Source: Ahaetulla prasina
Lineage: Eukaryota; Chordata; Lepidosauria; Squamata; Colubridae
Reading direction: 5' to 3'
Assembly (NCBI RefSeq): GCF_028640845.1
Contig: NC_080543.1
Location: 3,165,459-3,229,458, forward strand
DNA length: 64,000 nt
Shown here: piece after piece, positions 42,281 to 52,215 of the stretch
Position numbering within the stretch: the first letter of the stretch is position 1
Layout: each line of letters opens with the position of its first letter
Program-made: the position numbers and the translations under genes
Notes under the pieces: generated by a model
What the model was told of the DNA's origin: nothing
What the model saw: only the letters and a program-made list of their open reading frames with translations
Databases searched by the model: none

Positions 42281-42921
42281 CAGATGTCTGCAAACTTGGC
42301 TTTTTTAAGACTTGTGGACTTCAACTCCCAGAGTGTTGTGCCTCGTCCTCCCTCCCCCTCCCGTCTCCTCCTGGGTCTGCTATCAGATTTGGAGTCTGAT
42401 AATGAAGATGAACGGCCTGTCATGCCTCCAGCCCCCAGCCCTGGCCCCATGGCCGGACAGGATGTCAGGAATGAACAAACAAACCTCACTCCTACAGAGT
42501 GTGAGCAGGGAGCCAGCCACGTGCTGGAATTACCGGCAGCAGATCCAGCGGAAGAGAATTCACAGTGGGAGGATCACCGCTTCCAGAGTTCTGAGAGGCG
42601 ACGTCAGCAGAAGGAAGGGAGGGGCAGGCCTGGATAAGTGCTGAGTCAAGGAGCCACACCCCACAGCCTATATAAAGGACCAGCTTGAGTCAAGCAACTT
42701 TGAGTCAAGCAAAGTCTCATTTAGTTTGCTGAAGTCACAACTTGGATTCCTGCCTGCCCTGAGAAATCTGAAAGGAATTTGGCAAAGCTGCAGAGGCTTC
42801 GTGGCCACGCTTGATACGGACTTCCTAGACCCGGTCGTCGGAGGGGGAGGGGGACACGACACAGAGTTCCTCAGCCAGCTAAGTCCACAAGTCTTAAAAT
42901 AGCCAAGTTTGCAGACCCCTA
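42281..42921. mobile_element. hAT palindromic MITE split by solo LTR 2
   Basis: Left part 42,281-42,333 (CAGATGTCTGCAAACTTGGC) and right part 42,862-42,921 (AGCCAAGTTTGCAGACCCCT). The outer flanks are a perfect 8-bp duplication, GTTTAAAG (42,273-42,280; 42,922-42,929). Confidence 0.88.
42334..42861 (+). mobile_element. Solo LTR 2 with 5-bp target duplication
   Basis: 528 bp from TGTTGTGCCTCGTCC to GACACGACA, flanked by CAGAG (42,329-42,333; 42,862-42,866). A TATA-like TATATAAAGG sits at about 42,669. It is antisense to RELT and inserted inside a hAT MITE. No internal retroelement sequence. Confidence 0.9.
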
Positions 42922-42939
42922 GTTTAAAGAAATGATTTC

Positions 42940-43390
42940 CTTTAAATGATTTCCTTTCACTCCAGAAGATAGGCTCAAGATACAGAAGGATCTTGACAGA
43001 CTTGAACATTGGGCGCTATCTAACAAAATGAAATTCAACAGTGAAAAAAGTCAGGTTCTACATTTAGGCCAAAAAAACAAAATGCACAGGTACCGGATAT
43101 GTGGTACCTTGCTCAATAGTAGTAACTGTGAGAGGGATCTTGGAGTCCTAGTGGACAACCATTTAGATATGAGCCAGCAGTGTGCAGCAGCTGCTAAAAA
43201 AGCCAACACAGTTCTGGGCTGCAAAAACAAGAGGGATAGAATCAAGATCACGTGAAGTGTTAATACCACTTTATAATGCCTTGGTAAGGCAACACTTGGA
43301 ATATTGCATCCAGTTTTGGTCGCCACGATGTAAAAAGGATGTTGAGACTCTAGAAAGAGTGCAGAGAAGAGCAACCAAGATGCTCATTTG
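42940..43390 (+). mobile_element. CR1 LINE fragment
   Basis: Encodes MKFNSEKSQVLHLGQKNK, then SSNCERDLGVLVDNHLDMSQ and, after a frameshift, [29 protein letters not shown], the CR1 RT C-terminus. Confidence 0.9.
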
Positions 43391-43577
43391 ACTATTAAAT
43401 TAACACCCAGAATGATCCAGCCAGCCTGAATTCTGGGAGCTGAAGTCCACAAATCTTCAAAGGAGCCACAGCCGAGAAACACCCAATTTGGTAAAATAGA
43501 CCCATTTTTTTCACATGGACCACTAAGGTCCTTGTGTGGATAACAAGAGGCTGTGTGAATGGAGGCCATTGACTCAC

Positions 43578-43691
43578 TCTGTCGGGCTCTTCTCCGGCTG
43601 GACAGGCTTCGCAGAGGACACAGCGGCCGTCCCCGCCCCGATACTCCTGGTCCCCGCAGGCTTGAACCCACGCTGGGTGGCAACACAGGGC
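43578..43691 (-). CDS. RELT: RELT, extracellular cysteine-rich exon 1
   Basis: A 114-bp exon (38 codons, phase 0 at the end) encodes ALCCHPAWVQACGDQEYRGG then DGRCVLCEACPAGEEPDR. CGDQEYRGGDGRCVLCEACP is the typical first TNFR repeat of the RELT/TROY/EDA2R group, and CPAGEEPD matches human RELT CPPGEEPD. It is followed in frame by KCGYGSG of the next exon. Donor AGA|GTGAGT; acceptor TCTTATTCTCAG. The acceptor region and the first 17 exon bases are copied in a 64-bp tandem duplication just upstream. The signal-peptide exon should lie further toward higher coordinates but was not recognised. Confidence 0.9.
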
Positions 43692-43802
43692 CTGAGAATA
43701 AGAGAGCGCAGAGGAGACAAAAGCTGGTGAGTCTCTTTGGGTGGCAACACAGGGCCTGAAAACAAGAGAGCGGAGAGGAGACAAAAGCTGGTGAGTCTCT
43801 TT
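43675..43802 (-). repeat. 64-bp tandem duplication covering a RELT splice acceptor
   Basis: 43,675-43,738 and 43,739-43,802 are two copies (GGGTGGCAACACAGGGCCTG, then AAGAGAGCG.AGAGGAGAC, then AAAAGCTGGTGAGTCTCTTT) differing at a few bases. Each contains a complete - strand 3' splice site: TTATTCTCAG in the inner copy, TTGTTTTCAG in the outer. Confidence 0.93.
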
Positions 43803-44139
43803 TGGCATCAGCCTCGTAAGATGAGGAGGGAAAGATTCAGGATGGAGAAAAGTAAAAACGGTTCTATTTCCTACAGAAACTGCCCAAGGAATTTATTCAT
43901 TCATTCCGCTCTGTCCAATGCACTGCATTGAAGGGTTCTTCCTTTTGCTCAGGCAGAACCGAAGGACTGGCAACCTCTGAAAATTTTACCTTTTAAAGAA
44001 AGAGGGTGTGTAAGGTCTCCTGCCATGGGCAGCGGGTTGGACTAGAAGGCCTCTGAGGTCTTTGCAACCCTCCTAGGTTTCTGTATTTCCTTGAAATGTG
44101 CAAATGGTTGCTCCAAGCGATGCATTTGATTAAACTAAG

Positions 44140-44270
44140 AGCCAGCCTGCCTGCCTGCCTGCCTTCCTTCCTTCCTTCCTCCCTCCCTCCCTCTTTTCTT
44201 TCCCTTTCCTCCCTTCTTCCCCTTCTTTCTTTCCCTCCCTCCCTCTCCCTCCTTCTCTTTTCTCCCCCTG
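44140..44270 (+). repeat. CT-rich simple repeat (CCTG/CTTC/CCCT)
   Basis: CCTGCCTG then CTTCCTTC, CCCTCCCT and TTCTTTCC runs, ending at a hAT MITE half (44,275-44,330). Confidence 0.85.
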
Positions 44271-44749
44271 GGGAACTCTGGGAGTTGAAGTCCACAAGTC
44301 TTAAAGGGACCAAGGTTGGAGACCCCTGGTTTAGTGAGTATTCGAAGTTACAACAGCATTGAAAAAAAGGGACTTTTTTCATGTCATGTTTTTCACGCTG
44401 GATGAGGAATTCCGGAAGGCCACAAGTCTCAAAGTGGCCACGTTTGGAGACCTCTGCTCTTGAATTCCACATTTTTAGAAGTTGTTTTTTTTTTAACTGA
44501 ATCATAAAGACTGCAAAGTTTACTTTGATAAGCTTCCACACTGTAATTTTGGGGTGAGTGTTGACAGAGCTGAAATTCCAAACCTATTTGTGTTTCAATC
44601 TTTCAGGATGGAAGAGCTAACGACTCATATAAGCAAAAACTCTCCCGGTGGATGATATGCGATACGCCCAAGTCAGCAGAAACCCTCTGCTCCCTGTGAG
44701 TTGTCTAAACATCTTAAGGGCAAATGGGAGGGAGTCAGGTAGGAATTGG

Positions 44750-45760
44750 AAAAAGGAAAAAAGGAAGGAAGGAAGGACAAAGTAGGGAAGGAGGAATGAA
44801 TGAAAGAAAGAAAAAAGAAAAGAAAATAGGGAGGGAAGGAGAAAGGAAGGAAAGAGGGAAGAAGGAAGGAAAGGCAGGAAGGCAGTTGGGAGGGAGGGAG
44901 AAAGGAAGGAAGGAGAAAAGAGGGAAGGAAGGAAGGACAAAGTAGGGAAGGAGGAATGAATGAAAGAAAGAAAAAAAGAAAAGGAGAAAATAGGGAGGGA
45001 GGGAGGGAGGAAGAAAGAAAGAAAAAAGAAAAGAAAATAGGGAGGGAAGGAGAAAGGAAGGAAAGAGGGAGGAGGGAAGGAAAGGCAGAAGGGCAGTTGG
45101 GAGGAAGGGAGAAAGGAAGGAAGGAGAGAAAAGAGGGAAGGAAGGAAGGGTGGGGAAGGAAGGACAAAGTAGGGAAGGAGGAATGAATGAAAGAAAGAAA
45201 AAAGAAAAGGAGAAAATAGGGAGGGAGGGAGGAAAGAAAGAAAAAAGAAAAGAAAAGAGGGAGGGAAGGAGAAAGGAAGGAAAGAGGGAGGAAGGAAGGA
45301 AAGGCAGGAAGGCAGTTGGGAGGAAGGGAGAAAGGAAGGAAGGAGAGAAAAGAGGGAAGGAAGGAAGGGTGGGGAAGGAAGAACAAAATAGGGAAGGACA
45401 AATGAATGACAGAAAGAAAAAAGAAAAGGAGAAAATAGGGAAGAAGAAAGGAAGGAAGGAAGGAAGGAAAAAGAAAAGAGGAAGAAAATAGGGAGGGAGG
45501 GAGGAAGGAAAGAAAGAAAGAAAAGGAGAAAATAGGGAGGAAGGGAGGAAAGAAAGAAAAAGAAAAGGGGAAGAAAATAGGAGGGGAGGGAGGAAAGAAA
45601 AAAGAAAAGAAAATAGGGAGGGAAGGAGGAAGGAAGGAAGGGAAGGAAGGAAGGAAGGAAGGGAAGGCAGACAGGCAGGCGGGAGGGAGGGAGGGAGGAA
45701 GGAAGGAAGGAAGGAAGGAAGGAAGGAAGGAAGGAAGGAAGGAAGGAAGGAAGGAATTAA
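44750..45760 (+). repeat. GA-rich minisatellite with about 200-bp higher-order units
   Basis: Purine-only + strand. A composite unit (GGACAAAGTAGGGAAGGAGG, AATGAATGAAAGAAAG, AAAAGAAAAG, AGGCAGGAAGGCAGTTGGGA) recurs at about 44,777, 44,935 and 45,165, ending in pure (GGAA)n at 45,700-45,755. Confidence 0.92.
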
Positions 45761-45889
45761 GGAATTCTGAAAGCTGAAATAACACAGATACTGCTAGCCA
45801 GGAAAGGCTTAACTCGCCTCCTGGATTTAACACATTTCCCCCAATTCACTCCGATTTGATTGAATTGATCGCCAACAACCTTTGAGGCC

Positions 45890-46170
45890 CTGCTTTCAGA
45901 GGGATGGACTTCAACTCCCAGAATTCCCCCGGCCAGCCTTGGAATTGAAGTCCACCCCCCTTGAAAGTGGTCCAAGCTTGAAAATCACGGCTGTAGGATA
46001 AAGATGAATCGAACCATTCGCTTCCCAAGAGCCCCCGATACCCTCTTGCAGGGAAGTATCTCAACAGAGTGGGAAGGGATCTCAGAGGTTTTCTAGTCCA
46101 ACCCCCTGCTCAGGCAGGAAACCCTCTACCATTTCAGACCAATGGTTGCCCGATCTCTTCTCAGAGGCAG
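45890..46170. mobile_element. hAT MITE and CR1 3' tail
   Basis: 45,890-45,985 carries GGACTTCAACTCCCAGAATT and an inverted partner. 46,055-46,170 is a reverse CR1 tail (TTTTCTAGTCCAACCCCCTG, CCATTTCAGACCAATGG). Confidence 0.75.
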
Positions 46171-46660
46171 GCGGATCTCGACCACCCATCCTTCCCAGCT
46201 AAAGACGCACATCTGCAGAAAGAAAGGGATGCTTACGGTTAGGAGACTGACCGCCCAGCAAAAATCTGGATGCCTTTTCATTTTGTCCAATTTCACAGCG
46301 ACCGACCGACCGGTGAGACAGGTAAAACCTTCCGACCGACGAAATGTCTGGAGGGATGGGAGAAGAATGACAAGAGACGCCGTTACCTGCCAAGTTCAGC
46401 GATCTTATATTTGCTTCCAAATGAATTTGTGGGTTTTTTTCCCCCTCCATCTATGTTTACTTTCATCCTACATGTTATTTTGAGAGTGGGGCTGTTTATC
46501 TGGCCAAAGGAAGTTTTTTTTTGGGGGGTATGATTAAGTTAAAGAAAAGGAAATCAGAGGTGTTGTGGGCTTCCTGCTGTGTGGGAACGGTGCATTTCTC
46601 GTGGGTGTGATTTATATACTGAATGCAGCAAACCCCACATGTTTAAGCTTGCTTGCTTCC
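46170..46660. other. No gene or recognised repeat seen
   Basis: Unique-looking sequence in or upstream of RELT. No coding signature or CpG cluster. Confidence 0.35.
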
Positions 46661-46664
46661 TTCC

Positions 46665-47302
46665 TGTTGTGAGCCAGGCCCAAGTAGATAGTAGTAGACG
46701 CAATCAGTTCAAAAAAAACAACAAAACAGACTTTATTAGAACAGCTGAGAATTAAACTCATTCTCAGCGTCGTCCAAATTAAATCAAAATAAATTCTTCA
46801 TAGCACAACTCTTCAGTCTTATCACCAAAGTTGGTCTAATTAGGCAAACTGCCAAAGGCTTTTCTTGGCAAAAGTTCAAAAGAAGAAGACGCCGACAAGA
46901 AATAAATGCAGCAAGATAAAGAGCAAGGCTATCAACGTTGATTTCCCGACAAAGAGCCCAAAGGCTGTTGCTGGTCTTTTAAGCCTTATGGGAGGAGCCA
47001 ATCATCTCCTGGCCTTACTCCTGAGTCGTCCTTTTTGCTTCAGCTGCTCTTGCCTTCTGGCGTCTCTTCTCATGCGTGCATTAGGAACAGGCTCCTCCTG
47101 TTCCTCTGCCTCACTACTGTCAGCCTCTGAGGCTCCGGAGACCGCACCTCACTCCCCGATGGCCCTGGCCTCCTCTCTGCTTCCGATGCAAAGCCCTCAT
47201 CCGGGCCTTCCCCAGCCTCCAGGAGTGACCCATTGTTCTCCCCAGCCTCCTCACTGTCCGACTCCGCTGCCAGCTCCGCAGGGCTGCTGGTGGACCACAA
47301 CA
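46665..47302 (-). mobile_element. Solo LTR 5 with 5-bp target duplication
   Basis: On the - strand it runs from TGTTGTGGTCCACCAG to GGCTCACAACA (638 bp). It is flanked by CTTCC on both sides (46,660-46,664; 47,303-47,307). It has a TATA-like CTTAAAAGAC and an AATAAAG poly(A) signal near its end. No internal region. Confidence 0.88.
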
Positions 47303-47518
47303 CTTCCTTCCTTCCAGCTGCAAATGATAGCTTCTGAGACCCCCACTTGGACTCCCCCACCCCGCAAGATGTTAAGTGCCCCAGCCTTAATGGGATCCTG
47401 GAGTCAATTGAGAGTCGAGGGGAAAAAAAAGAAAAAACTCCAGGCTAGGAATTTGAAGTCAAAATACCCTTATCGTACATCTTTTTCACATCAGAATCTA
47501 GAAATCAGGCACAAACTA

Positions 47519-47896
47519 GTTCCCAAATTACAGCCATTCGTTTAGCGACCGTTCGAAGATACCACTGCACTGAGACGTAGGATCGTTTTTTCACCCTTAC
47601 AACCATTGCAGGACTTCGTGGTCACGTGATGCAAATTCAGGTGCTCGGCAACTGGCATGTACTTACGCCAGTTGCGGTCTCCTGGGCAGTGCGATTTTCC
47701 TCCCTTTGTGACCATTTTCACAAGCAAAGTCAACGGGAAAGCCATCTAAGTAACTTTTGACTTGTTACTAACTTAAGAACTGCAGTGGTTCGCTTAAGGA
47801 CTGTGGCATGAAAGGTTGTAAAATGGGGCAAAACTCCCTGCCTCGCTTAGCAACGGGAATTTGGGGCTCAATTCCGGTCGTAAGTCAAGGACTAAT
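47519..47896 (-). mobile_element. Tigger/pogo-like MITE
   Basis: Internal landmarks CATTCGTTTAGCGACCGTTC and GGTCACGTGATGCAAATTCA, ending GGTCGTAAGTCAAGGACTA. The left end is degraded. Confidence 0.8.
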
Positions 47897-47989
47897 ACTA
47901 GACCGACAGTCCAAATGAACAACACCCCAGGGCGAGGAAGTACCAACTCAGACATGAGCACTCCCACCAACACTGAAACGGGGCAAACA

Positions 47990-48750
47990 ATTGGTATATA
48001 AACAGAAAGCAAACCCCACTCCCTTTAGCACGGATGATGTTACCTAGTTGGGTCATGAAATGTCTGCAAGAAAACAGCCAAGCTCAGAAAGCACCAAGGA
48101 CTCCTCCTCCTCCTCTTCATCTTCTCTACAAACCCCCCTCCCTTCTAGCCCTGACCACGTTACTTCTTTCTCCCCCCCTCACAATCCTCTTCCTCTTCCC
48201 TTCTAGCACTGATGATGTTACCTAGCTGGGTCATGAAATGTCTGCAAGAAAACCACCAAGCTCAGAGAGCACCAGACCCCACAGTCCTCCTCCTTCCTCC
48301 TCCTCCTCCCCCTTCCCCCTTCCTCCTCTCCCTCCTCCCTCCTTCCTCTTTCCCCCCTCCCCCTCCTCCCGCTCCTTCTCCTCCCCTCCTCTCCCCTCCT
48401 CTTCCTCTCTTCCTCCTCCCTCTTTCCCCTCCTCCCCTCCTCCCCTCCTCCCGCTCCTTCCCCTCCTCTCCCCCTCCTCCTCCTCTCTTCCTCCTCCCTC
48501 TTTCCCCCTCCTCCTCCACCATAAACCCTATCCACTTGTAGCACTGATGATGTTACCTAGCTGGGTCATGAAACGTCTGCAAGAAAACAGCCAAGCTCAG
48601 AAAGCACCAAGGACCCCATAGTCCTCCTCCTCCTCCTTCACCACAAACCTCACTCCTTTCCAGCACTGATGACGTTATCTAGTTGGCTCATGAAATGTCT
48701 GCAAGAAAACCACCAAGCTCAGAGAGCACCAAGGACCCCATAGTCCTCCT

Positions 48751-48791
<41 letters not shown>

Positions 48792-48890
48792 AAACCCACT
48801 CCTTTCCATCACTGATGATGTTACCTCATTGGGTCATGAAACGTTTGCAAGCAACAACCAAACCAGGGAGCACAGGGCAGACCCCGTAAT
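47990..48890 (+). repeat. CT-rich array with hammerhead-like units (cluster C)
   Basis: Units at about 48,031, 48,209, 48,543, 48,665 and 48,811 have CTGATGATGTTACCTAG, TGGGTCATGAAACGTCTGCA and AAGCTCAGAGAGCACCA, separated by (CTC)n runs. Just before the first, TATATAAACAGAAAGCAAAC resembles the segment before cluster B (18,080). Confidence 0.85.
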
Positions 48891-48984
48891 TCAACCCTAC
48901 GCTATAAATATTCCCTTCTATCTTCTTTGAGCAAATTCAGTAATGAATGAAATTGATTTTCTGAACCGGGTGGCTTCTCCACCC

Positions 48985-49700
48985 CAGGAGTTGAAAATGC
49001 TCCAAAAACACCACACTACTAACCAGAGCATATAAAACATTTGCTAGACCAATTCTAGAATACAGCTCGCCTGTTTGGAACCCTCACCACATCTCTGACA
49101 TCAATATAATTGAACCTGTCCAGAAATATTTTACAAGAAGAGTTCTCCATTCCTCTGAAAACAATAAAATACCTTATCCCACCAGACTTGAAATCCTAGG
49201 CTTAGAAAACTTGGAACTCCGTCGCTTCGACAAGACCTAAGTTTAACTCACAGAATCATCTATTGTAATGTCCTTCCTGTCAAAGACTACTTCAGCTTTA
49301 ATTGCAATAATACTAGAGCAACTAATAGATTTAAACTTAATGTCAACCGCTTTAATCTAGATTGCAGAAAATATGACTTCTGTAACAGAATCATCAGTGC
49401 TTGGAACACTTTACCTGACTCTGTGGTCTCTTCCCATAATCCTAAAAGCTTTATCCAAAAACTTTCTACTGTTGACCTCACCCCATTCCTAAGAGGACCA
49501 TAAGGGGCGTGCATAAGCGCACAAACGTGCCTACCGTTCCTGTCCTATTGTTTTCTTTTCTTCTTTCTATATATATGCTTATACCTCCTTATATTTACCC
49601 ATATATGTGGTTTATATATTATATAATCTTTTGTATGATTCCTACATATATTGTTGTGACAAAATAAAATAAATAAAATAAAAATAAATAAAATAAATAA
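48985..49700 (+). mobile_element. Non-LTR retrotransposon 3' end (not CR1/L2 tail type)
   Basis: Frames encode RPILEYSSPVWNPHH-like sequence, then YPTRLEILGLENLELRRF and YCNVLPVKDYFSFNCNN, with NRIISAWNTLPDSVV before a stop. This is the C-terminal region of a reverse transcriptase, broken by several shifts, with an (AAAT)n-type tail near 49,670-49,700. The clade is uncertain. Confidence 0.7.
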
Positions 49701-50130
49701 ATGCTCCTTTTAAATAAGGACTAAATTCCTGCTGGGTGTTGATTCTCCCTGAAAAACAAAAAGAAACAAAAAGCAAAGCCAAACTATCTCAAAATCACCT
49801 TCAAAGGGATCACAAGAGAGAGATTGATTTTTTTTTAAAAAAAAGTCAGCTCCCAAAAAGTCTCCCTGCTATTTAAAGAAATGCTGCGCTATTGAGTCTT
49901 GAGTTCAGCCACGTGCCACGGCCGGCCGTGCTGCAGACGGCAAATGGCGCAGAGAAGCTGCCACGGCGCAGCCGACGGCTCAAATCTTTCAACCGTTTTA
50001 TCCAATTTTTCCTGAAGGCAAAAAAAAACAAACGAGGGGTTGCCAGGGAACTGCTCGGCACGGGTCCAAACGGAGTCGACGGAGACACTGAGGGAAAATT
50101 TATAGCTTTATATCAATAAATATAAAGAGG
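49700..50130. other. Unique sequence with a GC-rich core (49,895-50,090)
   Basis: The core has clustered CpGs (CCACGGCCGGCCGTGCTGCA, CACGGCGCAGCCGACGGCTC) and no repeat signature. It could be a non-coding first exon or promoter-proximal segment of RELT on the - strand, but nothing proves this. Confidence 0.3.
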
Positions 50131-50134
50131 AGAG

Positions 50135-50360
50135 GATAAAGATAAAGAGGAGAGAAGCAACTGAGAACTACGGGGAAATTTCCTGACAGTGAGAACCGTT
50201 AACCAGTGGAACTACTTGCCACCAGAAGTCATGAATGCTCCAACACTGGAAATTTTTAAGAAGATGTTGCATAATCATTTGTCTGAAGCGGTATAGGATT
50301 TCCTGCCTAAGCAGGGGGTTGGACTAGAAGACCTCCAAGGTCCCTTCCAACTCTGTTATT
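50135..50360 (+). mobile_element. CR1 LINE 3' end
   Basis: TTCCTGACAGTGAGAACCGT, GGGTTGGACTAGAAGACCTC and CCTTCCAACTCTGTTATTC, leading directly into the ATTCT array. Confidence 0.85.
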
Positions 50361-51450
50361 CTATTCTGTTCTATTCTATTCTATTCTATTCTATTCTATT
50401 CTATTCTATTCTATTCTATTCTATTCTATTCTATTCTATTCTATTCTATTCTAATTTTCTTCAATGCATTCCATTCCTTATGTTCTATTCTATTCTGTTC
50501 TGTTCCATTTCATATTTTCTTTCCTATCCTATCCTATCCTATCCTATCCTATCCTATTTTTTCCGTCTATTCTATTCTATTCTATTCTATTCTATTCTAT
50601 TCTATCCTATCCTATTTTTTCCGTATATTCTATTCTATTCTATTCTATTCTATTCTATTCTATTCTATTCCTATCCTATCCTATCCTATCCTATCCTATT
50701 TTTTCCATATATTCTATTCTATTCTATTCTATTCTATTCTATTCTATTCTATTCTATTCTATTCTATTCTATTCTATTCTATTCTATTCCTATCCTATCC
50801 TATCCTATCCTATCCTATTTTTTCCATATATTCTATTCTATTCTATTCTATTCTATTCTATTCTATTCTATTCTATTCTATTCTATTCTATTCTATTCCT
50901 ATCCTATCCTATCCTATCCTATCCTATTTTTTCCATATATTCTATTCTATTCTATTCTATTCTATGCTATTCTATTCTATTCTATTCTATTCCTATCTTA
51001 TCCTATTTTTCCGTATATTCTATTCTATTCTATTCTATTCTATTCTAGTTTAGTCTATCCTAGTCTATTCTATCCTATCCTATCCTATCCTATTTTTTCC
51101 ATATATTCTATTCTATTCTATTCTGTTCTATGCTATTCTATTCTATTCTATTCTATTCTATTCTATTCTATTCTATGACCATCATTAAGTGTTGTACCTT
51201 GATGAAGGTATCTTTTCTTTTATGTACACTGAGAGCATATGCACCAAGACAAATTCCTTGTGTGTCCAATCACACTTGGCCAGTAAAGAATTCTATTCTA
51301 TTCTATTCTATTCTATTCTATTCTATTCTATTCTATTCTATTCTATTCTATTCTATTCTATTCTATTCTATTCCATTCCATTCCATTAATTCTATTCTAT
51401 TCTATTCTATTCTATTCTATTCTATTCCTATCCTATCCTATCCTATCCTA
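50352..51450 (+). repeat. (ATTCT)n/(ATCCT)n compound satellite
   Basis: Blocks of ATTCT alternate with ATCCT blocks and a constant spacer, ATTTTTTCC[A/G]TATATT, giving a higher-order unit of about 100-130 bp repeated at least six times (spacers at about 50,557, 50,610, 50,697, 50,816, 50,925, 51,005 and 51,091). A CR1-type tail sits inside at 51,178-51,295. Confidence 0.93.
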
Positions 51451-51469
51451 TATATATACTGCAAATAAG

Positions 51470-52040
51470 ATACGGGTAGCCCTTGACTTCCAACCAAAAT
51501 TAATTGAGCCCAAAATTTCCGTTCCTATGTGAGTCATTTGTTTGTTTGTTTTTAATTTTGCTCTATTTTATGACCTTTCTCGTCGCAATTGTTAAGTGAA
51601 TCCCTGCGGGTTGTTAAATGAGTGACACGGTTGTTAAGCGAATCTGGCTTCCCCATTGTCAGAAGGTGGCAAAAGGGGAATCACATGACTCCAGGAGGAC
51701 ACTGCAAATGGTCATAAATACGAGTCAGCTGCCAAGCTCTTGAATTTTGATCACGTGACCACGGGGATGCTGCAACGGGCGTACGTGTGAAAAATGGCCA
51801 CATCAGTCACTTTTTTTCAGGGACGTTGTAACTTTGCAACCGTCGGACAAGCAAAGTCAATGGGGAAGCTAGATTCACTTTGCCACGGTTGTTAAGTGAA
51901 TCACTGCAGTTGTTAAGTTGTAACACGGTTGTTAAGTGAATCAGGCTTCCCCATTGACTTTGCTTGTCAGAAGGTTGCAAAAGGGGATCACGTGACCCCC
52001 CCGCGACACGTTAGACCGTCATAAATGTGAACCATATGTC
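51470..52040 (+). mobile_element. Tigger/pogo-like MITE, with partial second copy
   Basis: 51,475-51,840 is the + orientation with TGAATTTTGATCACGTGACC. 51,841-52,040 repeats the middle part, suggesting an internal tandem duplication. Confidence 0.75.
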
Positions 52041-52215
52041 TGGTGCCAATATACGCCAGTTTGGAGAGTGGCAGCTCCTGCATGAGGCAATCTATGTTAT
52101 GATTGGTTGCTGGGCGAGAAGGGGGAGGTTCCGTTTTTTCCCGCCTTTTTTCTTCCGTGTTCTGTGGTTTACCTCACGATTTACCTCACGACGACGTAGC
52201 GATATGCCTGACTAC

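Noticed and set aside
42176..42644. Pro-rich frames resembling protein [14 protein letters not shown] sequence
   Set aside because: The same peptides recur at 2,586 and 56,100 because they are LTR sequence, not a gene family.
44673..45833. 386-codon Ser/Phe/Leu/Pro frame on -
   Set aside because: GA/CT block artefact.
46865..47545. 226-codon frame as a gene
   Set aside because: It lies almost wholly inside solo LTR 5, antisense to the LTR.
50464..51178. Ile/Leu/Phe/Tyr/Ser-rich frames
   Set aside because: ATTCT pentanucleotide array: five-base units keep frames open by chance.
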